Shown here piece after piece: positions 7,525 through 33,100 of a stretch of 64,000 nucleotides of DNA. Under the pieces are notes generated by a model. The model saw nothing but the letters and a program-made list of their open reading frames with translations. It was not told the DNA's origin and did no database searches. Numbering within the stretch: the stretch's first letter is position 1; every line of letters starts with the position of its first letter. Source of the DNA: Pseudomonas putida (GTDB lineage Bacteria; Pseudomonadota; Gammaproteobacteria; Pseudomonadales; Pseudomonadaceae); NCBI RefSeq assembly GCF_001636055.1, contig NZ_CP011789.1, forward strand, positions 2,790,001 through 2,854,000, written 5' to 3'. The translations under genes and the position numbers were made by a program.

Positions 7525-8423
7525 GCGCGGTTCTCCTGGATGGCCTTGACCACGGTCTCGAGGTTGCGCTTCATCTCCACCTCGTACTTGTCGGCGGTGT
7601 ATTCGCCGTAGGAGATGTGGGTCAGCGGATAGATCTTCACCCCGGATTCGCGCTCGATGGTTTCGACGTAGGCGGAGGGAAAGTCCATTTCCGAGAAGAT
7701 CACCTTCACATCCAGAGCCTTGAGCTGGTCGATGGTCTTCTTCAACTGCGCCGGGCTCGGCTCGATGCCATGAGCCGGCTCGACCACTGCTGTGACCTCC
7801 AGGCCGAAGTCGCGCACCAGGTAGTCGTAGGCGGCGTGGATGGTCGCCACGCGAAACTCCGCGCCCGGTGCCTCGGTGACCTTGGCCAGGGCTTCGGCGC
7901 GCAGCACGCGCAGGCGCTTGGCATAGGCGCGGGCGTTCTGGGTGTAGAACTTGGCGTTGTCCGGGTCGAGCTTGCCCAGCTCGCGGGCAATGTTGTTGAC
8001 TTGGGCGATGCTGGCGCTGATCGACAGGAAGGTGTGCGGGTTGACCACCTTGCCGGCACCGCGCGCGGCGATGCCGGTGGCGGCCAGCAGCGGGACGTTC
8101 TGGTTGGACTCGATGGTCTTGATGTCGGGTTTTTCGCTGGCGGCGATCATGCGATCGGCGAAGTCGTCGTGGCCGATACCGTTGAGCACGATCACGTCCA
8201 GGGTGCCGATGCGCTTGATGTCTTCGGCGCGCGGCTCATAGGCATGCGGGTTGAAGCCTGCGGGAATCAGCGGCACCACTTCGGCCTTGTCGCCGACGAT
8301 ATTGCTCACATAGCTGTAGTAGGGGTGCAGGGTGATGCCGATGCGCAGCGGTTTGCCGCTGTCGGCCAGGGCCAGTGCCGGGAGCAGGCAGGCCAGGAGA
8401 AAGGCGAGGGCGGAGCGGAGCAT
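7521..8423 (-). CDS. fpvC: Ferri-pyoverdine ABC system, periplasmic binding protein FpvC
   Basis: Periplasmic binding protein of 300 residues with a signal peptide (MLRSALAFLLACLLPALALA). Cluster A-I (TroA/ZnuA-like) marks are ITLHPYYSYVSNIVGDKAEV, the ligand segment PAGFNPHAYEPRAEDI with a metal-site His, HTFLS with a second His, ATIHAAYDYL with a third, and KVIFSEMDFPS. FpvC in P. aeruginosa acts as an iron acceptor during ferri-pyoverdine dissociation together with FpvG and FpvH. The start at 8423 has AAGGA upstream, and a 16-bp gap to fpvK is the only non-overlapping junction in the operon. On sequence alone it could be called a manganese or zinc binder. Confidence 0.86.
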   Translation of the reverse strand: MLRSALAFLLACLLPALALADSGKPLRIGITLHPYYSYVSNIVGDKAEVVPLIPAGFNPHAYEPRAEDIKRIGTLDVIVLNGIGHDDFADRMIAASEKPDIKTIESNQNVPLLAATGIAARGAGKVVNPHTFLSISASIAQVNNIARELGKLDPDNAKFYTQNARAYAKRLRVLRAEALAKVTEAPGAEFRVATIHAAYDYLVRDFGLEVTAVVEPAHGIEPSPAQLKKTIDQLKALDVKVIFSEMDFPSAYVETIERESGVKIYPLTHISYGEYTADKYEVEMKRNLETVVKAIQENRA

Positions 8424-8439
8424 GGCGCGGTCCTTGGGT

Positions 8440-9009
8440 TCAGTGACGGTGTTCGCGGGTGACCCCGGCGTCGTAGTGGCTGACGATTTCCTGCCAGCCG
8501 GCGGCGATCAGCGCGGCCTGGCCAAGATCGTCGGGGGCCCGGGTGCTGCGGTCGCGGCGCAGCCACACCTGGGCCGGTGCGGTGTCGGCCTGCGGCAGGA
8601 TCAACAGGAAGCTGCCGGCAACGTCGGCGTCCTGGCTTGAGCCCAGGTAGGCGCCACTGGCCAGCCACTGCCACTGATGGCGGCCCCGGCTGGCACTGCT
8701 GGTGTCGTCGACGAAGGGCGGCAGCGCATCATCGGCCAGTGCCTGCACAGCGGGCGCCTGGCCATTTTCCTGGCGCAGGGCGAGGATTTCCTCGGTGGCC
8801 ACGTGCAGGTCGGTGTAGACGCCCTGTTCGGCGGCGTTGAGGTCACGGCGAGCGTCGATCTGGTGGCTGGCGATGGTCTGCTCGTCGACCCGTTCACCAC
8901 GCAGCCCGACCACGGTCGCGGCGAGGGCGGCGATCAACAGCGCAGCCAGCAGTACATAGAGGGTTTCATGCCCGGCGCCGGCCGGGCGGATGACCTGGGC
9001 GCGGCTCAT
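8440..9009 (-). CDS. fpvK: FpvK-like membrane-anchored protein (DUF6162 type)
   Basis: A 189-residue protein with one N-terminal hydrophobic helix at about residues 17-37 (TLYVLLAALLIAALAATVVGL) and the rest probably periplasmic. The soluble part is acidic and polar, with the segment RRDLNAAEQGVYTDLHVATEEILALR likely helical, and ends in a short His-containing tail. No catalytic motif is visible. I recognise it as the DUF6162 kind of protein found beside PepSY and metal-ABC genes in pseudomonads. By position it corresponds to FpvK, part of the inner-membrane FpvGHJK group helping ferri-pyoverdine reduction. Its start overlaps the fpvJ stop (ATGA). Confidence 0.75.
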   Translation of the reverse strand: MSRAQVIRPAGAGHETLYVLLAALLIAALAATVVGLRGERVDEQTIASHQIDARRDLNAAEQGVYTDLHVATEEILALRQENGQAPAVQALADDALPPFVDDTSSASRGRHQWQWLASGAYLGSSQDADVAGSFLLILPQADTAPAQVWLRRDRSTRAPDDLGQAALIAAGWQEIVSHYDAGVTREHRH

Positions 9010-9329
9010 GGCGCGCCTATATCGGCATGGTCGACTTCCACCACGTGGCCGGGACCGGCGTCGAACAGCACGTAGAACTCGCCGTCGGGGCGCTTGAAGG
9101 TGAGGGTCGAGTCGTCGCCGAGCTTGCCGCCGACCAGCACTTGCTCGTCGTAGCCGATCACATCCAGCGTCACGCCCGGCGCGCCGCTACCGTCGGAGAA
9201 GCCGCCGGTGCACGTGATCTGATCGCCCGCCACCGATACGCAGTCGCACATCGGGTTGTGCGCCAATGCCGGCAGGGCGGTGAAGGTCAGCAGGGGCAGG
9301 GCAAGCCTGCGCAACAGGTGTTTCATCAT
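9006..9329 (-). CDS. fpvJ: Small periplasmic protein FpvJ
   Basis: A 107-residue protein with a clear signal peptide (MMKHLLRRLALPLLTFTALPALA). The mature part begins HNPMCDCVSVAGDQITCTGGFSDGS, with three closely spaced cysteines, and ends DAGPGHVVEVDHADIGAP. The pattern looks like a small beta-sandwich (VTLDVIGYDEQVL, STLTFKRPDGEFYVLFD). Two adjacent ATG codons occur at 9329 and 9326; the first makes an ATGA overlap with the fpvH stop, and GGAGG lies 5-9 bp upstream. By order it is FpvJ of the FpvGHJK ferri-pyoverdine reduction machinery. A role for the cysteines and histidines in metal handling is a guess. Confidence 0.75.
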   Translation of the reverse strand: MMKHLLRRLALPLLTFTALPALAHNPMCDCVSVAGDQITCTGGFSDGSGAPGVTLDVIGYDEQVLVGGKLGDDSTLTFKRPDGEFYVLFDAGPGHVVEVDHADIGAP

Positions 9330-9868
9330 TTGCCTCCTTGTTTCTCGAGCCAGGCGACGGTGGCTGGCGATGCCTTGGCCAGCGGTACGGATGCCTGGTG
9401 CATGCTGCCGTCCCAGCCTTCGATGGTGATCCAGATTTCGGCGTCGGGACGGGTGCGCGGTGGGATCGGCAGCGAGGTGCTCATGCGGTAGGGCGAGCCG
9501 AAGAAGATCGAGCCTGCGGCGCGCAGGTTGCGCGGCTTGCCGATGCGCAGGTAGATGGCCTTCGCGCCCTCGGTGCATGTCTGGCAGAGCGCGGCGTTGA
9601 ACACCTTGAAGTGCCCGGCCGGGCCGTCGGCGCGTGGCGCTTCGTCACGCAACTCGGCCAGGTCCAGGCGCCAGCGGTCGACCTGGATATCCTTGACTAC
9701 GTTGGCACCCAGGCCGCTGTCGCCGCGGAACAGGCTGGCATCGGCGAAGTACTTGGGCATGAAGCCCAGCGGGATGAGGATCAGCAGGATGTTGAAGTGG
9801 AAGCGCCATTTCAGCCACCACTGCTTCAGGCCGCTGGGCGGCAGGGTTTGAGTCTGGGTCTGGCTCAT
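9326..9868 (-). CDS. fpvH: Membrane-anchored protein FpvH
   Basis: A 180-residue protein with one N-terminal membrane helix at about residues 24-38 (FHFNILLILIPLGFMPKYF) after a basic stretch, then a soluble, probably periplasmic domain. It contains a CQTC motif (residues about 92-95) in FNAALCQTCTEGAKAIYLRIG, which could be redox-active or metal-binding. The C-terminal half (PDAEIWITIEGWDGSMHQASVPL) looks like beta strands. By position and size it matches FpvH, reported in P. aeruginosa as one of the factors needed with FpvG and FpvC for iron release from pyoverdine. Start and stop overlap both neighbours by 4 bp. Confidence 0.78.
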   Translation of the reverse strand: MSQTQTQTLPPSGLKQWWLKWRFHFNILLILIPLGFMPKYFADASLFRGDSGLGANVVKDIQVDRWRLDLAELRDEAPRADGPAGHFKVFNAALCQTCTEGAKAIYLRIGKPRNLRAAGSIFFGSPYRMSTSLPIPPRTRPDAEIWITIEGWDGSMHQASVPLAKASPATVAWLEKQGGK

Positions 9869-11061
9869 GGCTGGGCCTCCACGGGGGTGTCTTCATGCCT
9901 GCGCACGCGTGCCGGGCGCTCGCTGCGCTTGAGCGCTGCGGCGGTGGCCTGGGCGGTGCGCTTGGTCCAGATCAGCAGGCCACTGAGCACCATCAGGGTG
10001 AGTACCAGGCCGAAGAAGAACCAGATCAGCTTGATCGGCAGGCCACCGAAGTCACCGGTGTGCAGCGGGCGCATGGATTCGGTGACGAACTCCAGGGTCG
10101 AGCGGTCGCCGAGCAGGAACTGGCTGTCGACGTTGCGGGTGTACGGGTTGACCTCGGCGGTCTGGAACATCAACGGGTACCAGCCACGCCCGCCCATGCT
10201 GATATGACTGTAGGCGGTGGCTGGCAGGGTGATGAAGCTGATGTCCAGGCCGGGGATGGCCTCCTGTGCGATGCGGGCGGCCTCGTCCAGGTCGATACGC
10301 GGCACCGGATTGCCGTCGGGGCTCTGTGGCACTTGTTCGCGAGCGATGACCGGCACGATCGGCTCGGTGGAAATGGTGACGTGGTTGTCGCCGAGAATGG
10401 CCTGGATCAGGAACCAGGTGCCGGTGATCGAAATCACCGCGATGAACCAGATCGACCACACCCCGGCCAGACGGTGCAGGTCACCCCAGAAGATCCGCGA
10501 GCCGTGCTGTGTGCGTACCGGCTTGAAGAACCCGCGCCAGAACTTCTTGTACACCACGAGCCCTGTGACCAGCGAAGCGAGCATCGGCAGGCCAAGCAAC
10601 GACACCAGGTACCAGCCCCAGCTATAGCCGTTGGTGAACGGCACCAGCCACCAGCCGTGCAGGGCGCGGGTGAAGGCCTGGAAGTTGAAGTCGGGGGTCT
10701 TGCCCTGGATGGCGCCGGTGTAGGGGTTGACGTAGAGCGTCGGCGACGTGCCGTCGGGGTAGGTGACTGCCGCTTCGAGGGCGAAGTGCGAGCCATCCGG
10801 CTGGCTGATGAAGCGCACCGCCATGTCCGGTTCGGCCTTGTTCAACGCGCTCAAGACCTGCTGGAAGCTCAGCCGCTCGGCGTTGTCGTCCGGTTGGCTG
10901 GCACGCACGTCGGGGTTCGCCAGCCAGACGATCTCCTGGCTGACCACCGCAAGCATCCCGGTAAAGCAGACGATCAGGACAAAGAACCAGATCGGCAGGG
11001 CAAGCCAACTGTGCACCAGAAACCACAGTTTGGACTTGGATTTTTTAATTTGTCGGGCCAT
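9865..11061 (-). CDS. fpvG: PepSY-associated membrane reductase FpvG
   Basis: Inner-membrane protein of 398 residues, PepSY_TM family. About four hydrophobic segments are visible: LWFLVHSWLALPIWFFVLIV near the N-terminus, LVSLLGLPMLASLVTGLVVY, SIWFIAVISITGTWFLI, and LIWFFFGLVLTLMVLSGLLIW near the C-terminus, with a large periplasmic part between the first two (residues about 45-150) and membrane-embedded histidines such as HSW and LHGWW. FpvG in P. aeruginosa reduces the ferric iron of ferri-pyoverdine in the periplasm so the siderophore can be recycled. It is the first gene of the operon, and a Fur-box-like sequence lies about 70 bp upstream. ATG 11061 is chosen; an adjacent in-frame GTG at 11064 is possible. 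Confidence 0.87.
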   Translation of the reverse strand: MARQIKKSKSKLWFLVHSWLALPIWFFVLIVCFTGMLAVVSQEIVWLANPDVRASQPDDNAERLSFQQVLSALNKAEPDMAVRFISQPDGSHFALEAAVTYPDGTSPTLYVNPYTGAIQGKTPDFNFQAFTRALHGWWLVPFTNGYSWGWYLVSLLGLPMLASLVTGLVVYKKFWRGFFKPVRTQHGSRIFWGDLHRLAGVWSIWFIAVISITGTWFLIQAILGDNHVTISTEPIVPVIAREQVPQSPDGNPVPRIDLDEAARIAQEAIPGLDISFITLPATAYSHISMGGRGWYPLMFQTAEVNPYTRNVDSQFLLGDRSTLEFVTESMRPLHTGDFGGLPIKLIWFFFGLVLTLMVLSGLLIWTKRTAQATAAALKRSERPARVRRHEDTPVEAQP

Positions 11062-11118
11062 CACTCGTTCTTCTGAGGAAAATTGCGGTCGAGTTTCGTC
11101 TCAACCTTGAAGGCTGCA

Positions 11119-11125
11119 ATTAATA
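11119..11125 (-). promoter_or_regulatory. Candidate -10 element of the fpvG operon
   Basis: On the minus strand the sequence reads TATTAAT, about 60 bp upstream of the fpvG ATG. A convincing -35 is not seen at 17 bp, so it would need an activator or is a weak sigma-70 promoter. Confidence 0.4.
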
Positions 11126-11127
11126 GG

Positions 11128-11146
11128 ACGAATGAGAATCAAAAAC
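11128..11146. promoter_or_regulatory. Fur-box-like sequence upstream of fpvG
   Basis: Aligned by eye with the 19-bp Fur consensus GATAATGATAATCATTATC, this stretch (core AATGAGAATCA) matches at 12 positions. It sits immediately upstream of the candidate -10 of the fpvG operon, where a bound repressor would block transcription. Direct iron repression through Fur fits the proposed role of the operon. Confidence 0.5.
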
Positions 11147-11219
11147 CTGAAGCCTCAAATGCAAGCAAATGTTTCAAGCCCCACCCCTCCCGCTCTTGCT
11201 CTTGCCCTTGCTTCTAAGC

Positions 11220-11500
11220 GCGCAATATCCCAGCCACCACCCATCGCGACCTCAGGAGGCCGAGCAGAGGCGTCTGTAGGGCCCTGGCGCGCAGCGCCCT
11301 TCGGCGTCCCGCCGAAGTCGCGAGAAGTAGACTTGCGCAGCAAGTCGGAGTCCGCGAAGGCCCGGAAGGCGCCGGCGCGAGGGAACCCCGGAGCGCAGCG
11401 CAGGGGCCGTATGTGGGAGCAGGCGGTTTTTGCCTACTTTTTTCCAAGAAAAAAAGTAGGTCGCCGTAAGGGCGAAAAGGTGACTCCACGTCGCTACCCA
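11220..11500. repeat. Hairpin-rich dispersed repeat element typical of Pseudomonas intergenic regions
   Basis: A non-coding, GC-rich stretch containing a chain of perfect short inverted repeats: CTTCGGCG/CGCCGAAG (11299-11306 and 11310-11317), ACTTGC/GCAAGT (11331-11336 and 11340-11345), and CCTACTTTTTT/AAAAAAGTAGG (11433-11443 and 11450-11460). It continues with GTCGCCGTAAGGGCGAAAAG. I recall this combination, in particular the poly-T/poly-A stem followed by the GTCGCC segment, from many unrelated intergenic positions in Pseudomonas genomes, where it is sometimes mis-annotated as small hypothetical proteins. A 139-codon open frame crosses it but has no coding character. The exact ends are uncertain. 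Confidence 0.6.
11433..11460. terminator. Symmetric T-rich/A-rich hairpin, possible bidirectional transcription barrier
   Basis: CCTACTTTTTT, a 6-nt loop, and AAAAAAGTAGG form a perfect 11-bp stem inside the dispersed repeat. It is placed between the divergent fpvG and NRPS promoters, so it could insulate them. This is a structural inference only. Confidence 0.35.
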
Positions 11501-11548
11501 AATCGGATATTCACGCGCCTCGAGCACCACCCAGCGCCCCCCAAAACC

Positions 11549-11572
11549 TAACTTTTTGCAAGATGTATCCGT
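11549..11572 (+). promoter_or_regulatory. Candidate iron-starvation sigma (PvdS-type) promoter for the NRPS genes
   Basis: TAACT (11549-11553), exactly 16 bases, then CGT (11570-11572). The known PvdS-dependent promoter is TAAAT-N16-CGT, so one base differs. The CGT lies 54 bp upstream of the first NRPS ATG, on the correct strand. This is the expected control for pyoverdine synthetase genes. Confidence 0.6.
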
Positions 11573-11626
11573 TTCGTAGGGATAGCCGGGCCCCGCCCGA
11601 TACCCCACTCGTACGGAAGCAATCTG

Positions 11627-27109
<15,483 letters not shown>

Positions 27110-27110
27110 G

Positions 27111-30100
27111 ATGGCTGTAATGGATAACATCGCGCTGGTTCAGCGATTCATCAGGTTGCCGCTGTCACAGCGCAGGGCCTTCCTGGAAAAGCTGGCCGGC
27201 AAGGGCCTGACCCTGGGGCAGTTGCCGATCCCGGCGGCCCGTGAAGGCCTCGATGTTATCCCGCTGTCCTACGCCCAGCAGCGCCAGTGGTTCCTCTGGC
27301 AACTGGAGCCGCACAGCAGTGCCTACCACATCCCCAGTGCCCTGCGCCTGAAGGGCACGCTGGATGTGCCGGCCCTGGCCCGCAGCTTCCAGTGGTTGCT
27401 GGGGCGGCACGAATCGCTGCGTACGCGCTTCGTCGAGACGGCCGAGGGCGTGCGCCAGGTGATCGAGGCGCCGGCATCGGCCTTCGAGCTGCCGCTGCAG
27501 CACCTGCCCGTTGATGCCGGCGCCGATACCGAGCAGGCCGTGCGCGACTTCGTCGAGGCCCGCACCCAGACGCTGTTCGACTTGCAGCAGGGCCCGCTGT
27601 TGCGCGTCGACCTGCTGCGTCTGGCCGATGACGACCATGTGCTGGTGATGACCCAGCACCATATCGTCTCCGACGGCTGGTCGATGCAGGTGCTGGTCGA
27701 GGAACTGGTACACGCCTATGCGGCCTTCAGCGGCGGTGGCGAACCTACGTTGGCGGCGGCATCGATCCAGTACGCCGACTACGCGATCTGGCAGCAGGCC
27801 TGGATGGAGGCGGGGGAGAGCGAGCGCCAGCTGGGCTATTGGGCTGCGCGTCTGGGCGGCGAGCAACCCGTGCTGGAGTTGCCGCTCGATCACCCGCGCC
27901 CGCAGCAGCCCAGCCATCGCGGCGAACGCCTGGCGGTAACGCTGCCGGGCGAGTTGCAGCGAGGCCTGCGCAGCCTGGCCCAGTCGCAGGGGATGACGCC
28001 GTTCATGCTCCTGCTGGCCAGCTTCCAGTTGCTGTTGCACCGCTACAGCGGCCAGCGAGAGATCCGCGTCGGCGTGCCGGTGGCCAACCGTCAGCACCCC
28101 GATACCAAGGCGCTGATCGGCTTCTTCATCAACACCCAGGTGCTGGATGTCAGCATCGACCCGCAGAATACCTTCCGTGAACTGCTGCAGCAGGTGCGTA
28201 CGGCGGTGCTCGGCGCCCAGGCTCACCAGGCGCTGCCGTTCGAGCAACTGGTCGAGGCCCTGGCGCCGGAGCGCAATGCCGGGGTCAACCCGCTGTTCCA
28301 GGTCATGCACAACCACCTCGGCGGCGATGGCGCCTCGGCGCTGAACCTGCCGGGCTTGCACATCGAGGGGCTGGACGTGCGCACGGTCACCGCGCAGTTC
28401 GACCTGACCCTGGACACCGCCGAGGCTGGCGAGCAGCTGTCGGCAGCCTTCACCTACGCCACCGACCTGTTCGAGCGGGCCACCGTCGAGCGCATGGCGC
28501 GGCACTGGCTGCAACTGCTCGGGCAGATGATCGCAGCGCCGGATACGCCCCTGGTGCAGGTGCCGTTGCTCACTGCGCAGGAGCGCGCGGACATCATCGC
28601 CGAGTGGAATCCGCGTCCGGCTGAGTATCCGGTGCAGCAGTGCATTCACCAGCGCATCGAGGAGCAGGCGCGCCTGCGTCCCGAGGCCATCGCAGTCACG
28701 CTGGATGATCGCCAGCTCAGCTACGGCCAGCTCGAAGCCCAAGCCAACCACCTGGCCCATCGCCTGCTGGCGCAGGGTGTCGGCCCTGAGGTGCGGGTCG
28801 GCCTGGTGGTCGAGCGCAGCCTGGAAATGATCGTGGCCATTCTCGCCACGCTCAAGGCAGGTGCTGCCTATGTGCCCATGGACCCCAGCGCGCCGGCCCA
28901 GCGCCTGGCCTACATGATGGCCGACAGCGGCATCGCCCTGCTGCTGGTGCAGCCGCACCTGGCGGCACGTGTGCAGGGTGCGCAGGACGTGCGCCAGCTG
29001 ATGCTGGAACCGCTGTCGCCGCAGCCGCTTGCCGACCCCGGCGCGCCGCAACTGGCCTGCGACCCGCGCCAGCTCGCCTATGTCATCTACACCTCCGGTT
29101 CCACCGGCCAGCCCAAGGGCGTGCTGCTGCCCCATGACAACGTCATGCGCCTGTTCGCCGCCACCGAGCGCTGGTTCCACTTCGGTGCCGACGATGTCTG
29201 GACCCTGTTCCACTCCTACGCCTTCGACTTCTCGGTGTGGGAGATCTTTGGCGCCCTGATGCATGGCGGGCGCTTGGTGATCGTGCCGCACGAGACCAGC
29301 CGCAGCACCGAGGATTTCCACGCGCTGCTGCACCGCGAAGGCGTCACGGTACTGAACCAGACCCCTTCGGCGTTCAAGCAACTGATGCAGGTGGCCTGCA
29401 CGCGTGACGCCGCCGAGCTCGGAGCCCTGCGCCAGGTGATCTTTGGCGGCGAGGCCCTGGAGGTGCAGGCGCTGCGCCCGTGGTACGGGCATTTCGCGGC
29501 GCAGGGGCCGCGGCTGGTGAACATGTATGGCATCACCGAAACCACCGTGCATGTCACCTACCGTCCGCTGAGCCCGCGTGATCTCGAAGGGGCAGCCAGC
29601 AGCCCGATCGGCGAGCCGATCGACGACCTGTCCTGGTACCTGCTCGACGGCCAGCTGGAGCCGGTCGCGCCGGGATGCATCGGCGAACTGTATGTCGGCG
29701 GAGCCGGGCTTGCGCGCGGCTATCATCGCCGCAGCGACCTCAGCGCTCAGCGCTTCGTGCCCGACCTGTTCGGCAATGGCGGGCGCCTGTACCGCACCGG
29801 TGACCTGGCGCGCTACCGCAACGACGGGGTGATCGAGTACGTCGGGCGTATCGACCAGCAGGTGAAAATCCGTGGTTTCCGTATCGAGCTGGGCGAGATC
29901 GAGGCCCGCTTGCTGCAACTGCCGGGCGTGCGCGAGGCGGTGGTGCTGGCTCGCGACGGCAGTGCCGGTACGCAGTTGGTGGCCTATGTGGTGGCGCAGC
30001 AGGGCAGCGGCGAGGCGTCGGCGCTTGTTGAGCGCCTGCGCAGCGGCCTCAAGGCCGACCTGCCGGAATACATGCTGCCAGTGCATATCCTGTGCCTGGA

Positions 30101-33100
30101 CAGCCTGCCGCTGACCCTCAACGGCAAGCTCGACCGCGCGGCGCTGCCGGCCCCGACCCTGCGCCAGGAGGATTACCAGGCGCCGCGCACGGCGCTGGAG
30201 CAGCAAGTCGCGCAGATCTGGCAGCAGGTGCTGGAGGTCGAGCGGGTCGGTCTGCAGGACGATTTCTTTGCCCTGGGCGGGCATTCGCTGCTGGCCACCC
30301 AGGTGGTGTCGCGCCTGCGTCACGGGCTGGGCCTGCAAGTGGCGCTGCGCACCCTGTTCGAACAGACCACCCTGCAGGCGTTCGTCGCCAGCCTCACGCC
30401 AACCGCAGACGCCGCACAGCCTGCGCTGCTGCCAGTACCGCGTGGCGAGCTGGCGCCGCTGTCCTACGCCCAGGAACGCCAGTGGTTCCTCTGGCAACTC
30501 GACCCGAGCAGCAGCGCCTACAACATCCCCAGCGCCTTGCGCCTGCGCGGCGCGCTGAATGTGCCGGCGTTGCAGCGCAGCTTCGACAGCCTGCTGGCGC
30601 GTCACGAGTCGCTGCGTACCACGTTCGCCCAGGCGCCGCAGGGTGCACAGCAGCGCATTCACGCCGCCGTACCGCTGGCGCTGCCGATCGAAACGGTCGC
30701 CGAGGCCGAATTGGCCGCACGGGTGCAGGCCGAGGTGGCCCAGGTGTTCGACCTGGAGCAGGGGCCGCTGTTGCGTGTGCGCCTGCTGCGTGTGGCGCAG
30801 GACGACCATGTGTTGGTCGTCACCCAGCATCACAGCGTCTCCGATGGTTGGTCGATGCAGGTACTGGTCGAGGAACTGGTGCAATGCTACGCCGCCTTCA
30901 GCCAGGACGAAGCGCCCACGCTGCCGGTATTGCCGCTGCAGTACGCCGACTATGCAATCTGGCAGCGGCAGTGGATGGAGGCCGGCGAGCGCGAGCGTCA
31001 GCTCGGCTACTGGACCGAACGCCTTGCCGGCGAGCAGTTCCTGCAACTGCCTACCGATCATCCACGCCCGGCCGAACAGTCGTTCCGTGGCGCGCAGCTT
31101 GCGCTGGCGCTGCCGGACAACCTGGCCCAGGGCCTGCAACAGCGGGCGCGTGAGCTGCGGGTGACGCCGTTCATGCTTCTGCTGGCCACCTTCCAGGTGC
31201 TGTTGCACCGCTACAGTGGCCAGGGTGATATCCGCGTCGGCGTGCCGGTGGCCAACCGCAACCGCCTGGAGACCGAGCGTCTGATCGGCTTCTTCGTCAA
31301 CACCCAGGTCCTGCGTGCCGAGGTCGAGCCGGGCATGGCCTTCACCCGCCTGCTCGAGCAGATACGTGATAGCGCCCTGGAAGCCCAGGCCCATCAGGAC
31401 CTGCCGTTCGAGCAACTGGTCGAGGCCCTGCACCCTGAGCGCAGCCTGAGCCACAGCCCGCTGTTCCAGGTGATGTTCAACCACCAGGGCGAGCGTGCCG
31501 CCGAGGCGTCCATGGTGCAGGTGCCGGGCCTGCAGGTCGAGGCGCTGGCGTGGGACAGCCACACCGCGCAGTTCGACCTGACCCTCAATACCTTCGAGTC
31601 GGGTACGGCGTGGTCGGCGATCTGGACCTACGCCACCGACCTGTTCCTGCCAGAGACCATCGAGCGCTTGTCGCAGCACTGGCTGAACCTGTTGCAGGCG
31701 ATCGTCGCAGCGCCAGAGCAGCGCGTCGGCGAGCTGGCGATGCTCGAGGACAGCGAGCGCGAGCGCATCGAACGCCAGTGGAATGCCAACGGCCTGGCCT
31801 TCGACCGCAGCCAGTGCATCCATCGCCTGATCGAAGCCCAGGTACGCCGCACGCCGCAGGCGTTGGCGGCGATCTGGGGCGATGAGCAACTGGACTACGC
31901 CACCCTCAATGCCCGCGCCAACCGCCTGGCCCGCCACCTGGTGAGCCTGGGTGTCGGCCCCGAAGTGCGGGTCGGCGTGGCCTTGCCGCGCAGTATGTCG
32001 ATGCTGGTGGCGCTGATGGCAGTGCTCAAGGCCGGTGGCGCCTACGTGCCGCTGGACCCGGACTACCCGGCCGAGCGTGTCAGCTACATGCTCGACGACA
32101 GCGCTGCCCGCGTACTCATCAGCGAACGCGCGGTGCTCGATGCACTGGCGGTCGATGGCGCGTTCGCGAGCGTGCTGCTCGATGAGCTGAATCTGGACGG
32201 CGACGACAGTGACCTGCCAGACCGCGCCGTGGCCGACAACCTGGCCTACGTGATCTACACCTCCGGCTCCACTGGCCGCCCGAAAGGCGTAGCCATTGCT
32301 CATCGCAACGTCGCCGCGCTGGTGGCCTGGTCGCAGCAGGTGTACAGCCAAGCCGATATCCAAGGCGTGCTGGCCAGCACCTCGATCTGCTTCGACCTGT
32401 CGGTGTGGGAGCTGTTCGTGACCCTGGCCGGTGGCGGTTTCATCGTGGGGGCGCGCAATGCCCTGGAGCTGCCGGAGCTGGCAGCGCGGGATCGGGTGCG
32501 CCTGATCAACAGCGTGCCGTCGGCAGCCAGCGCGCTGCTGCGTGCCGGGCAGATACCGGCGGGCGTGCGCATCGTCAACCTGGCGGGCGAGCCGCTGAAG
32601 CAGTCGGTGGTGGAGGCGCTCTACGCGCTGGAGCACATCCAGCATGTCTACGATCTCTACGGCCCTTCGGAAGACACCACCTATTCGACCTGGACCCGCC
32701 GCGAAGCGGGTGGCCAGGCCAACATTGGCCGCCCGTTGCACAACACCGCCAGCTACCTGCTGGACGGCGAACTGCAATCGGTGCCGGTCGGGGCGACGGC
32801 GGAGCTTTACCTGGCGGGCGAGGGCATCACCCGCGGCTACCTGCTGCGTCCGGGGCTGACCGCCGAGAAATACCTGCCTGATCCGTTCGCGGCGGACGGC
32901 TCGCGGCTGTACCGCACCGGTGACCTGGCGCGCTACCGCGAAGACGGCGTGCTGGAGTACGCCGGACGTGTGGACCATCAGGTGAAGGTGCGCGGCCTGC
33001 GTATCGAGTTGGGTGAGATCGAAGCGCGTTTGCAGGCTCATGCCGACGTCCGTGAAGTGGCAGTGATCGCGCATCAGGGCGAGCTGAGCACCCAGCTGGT

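Noticed and set aside
4980..8423. A ZnuABC-type zinc importer
   Set aside because: The folds fit, but the two binding proteins flanking the ATPase-permease pair, the PepSY and small-protein genes upstream and the position beside pyoverdine NRPS genes match FpvCDEF. No Zur-type palindrome is seen upstream; a Fur-like site is.
11132..11551. A 139-codon open frame in the fpvG-NRPS intergenic region
   Set aside because: It crosses the hairpin-rich repeat and a Fur-like site, has no ribosome site and shows no protein-like composition.
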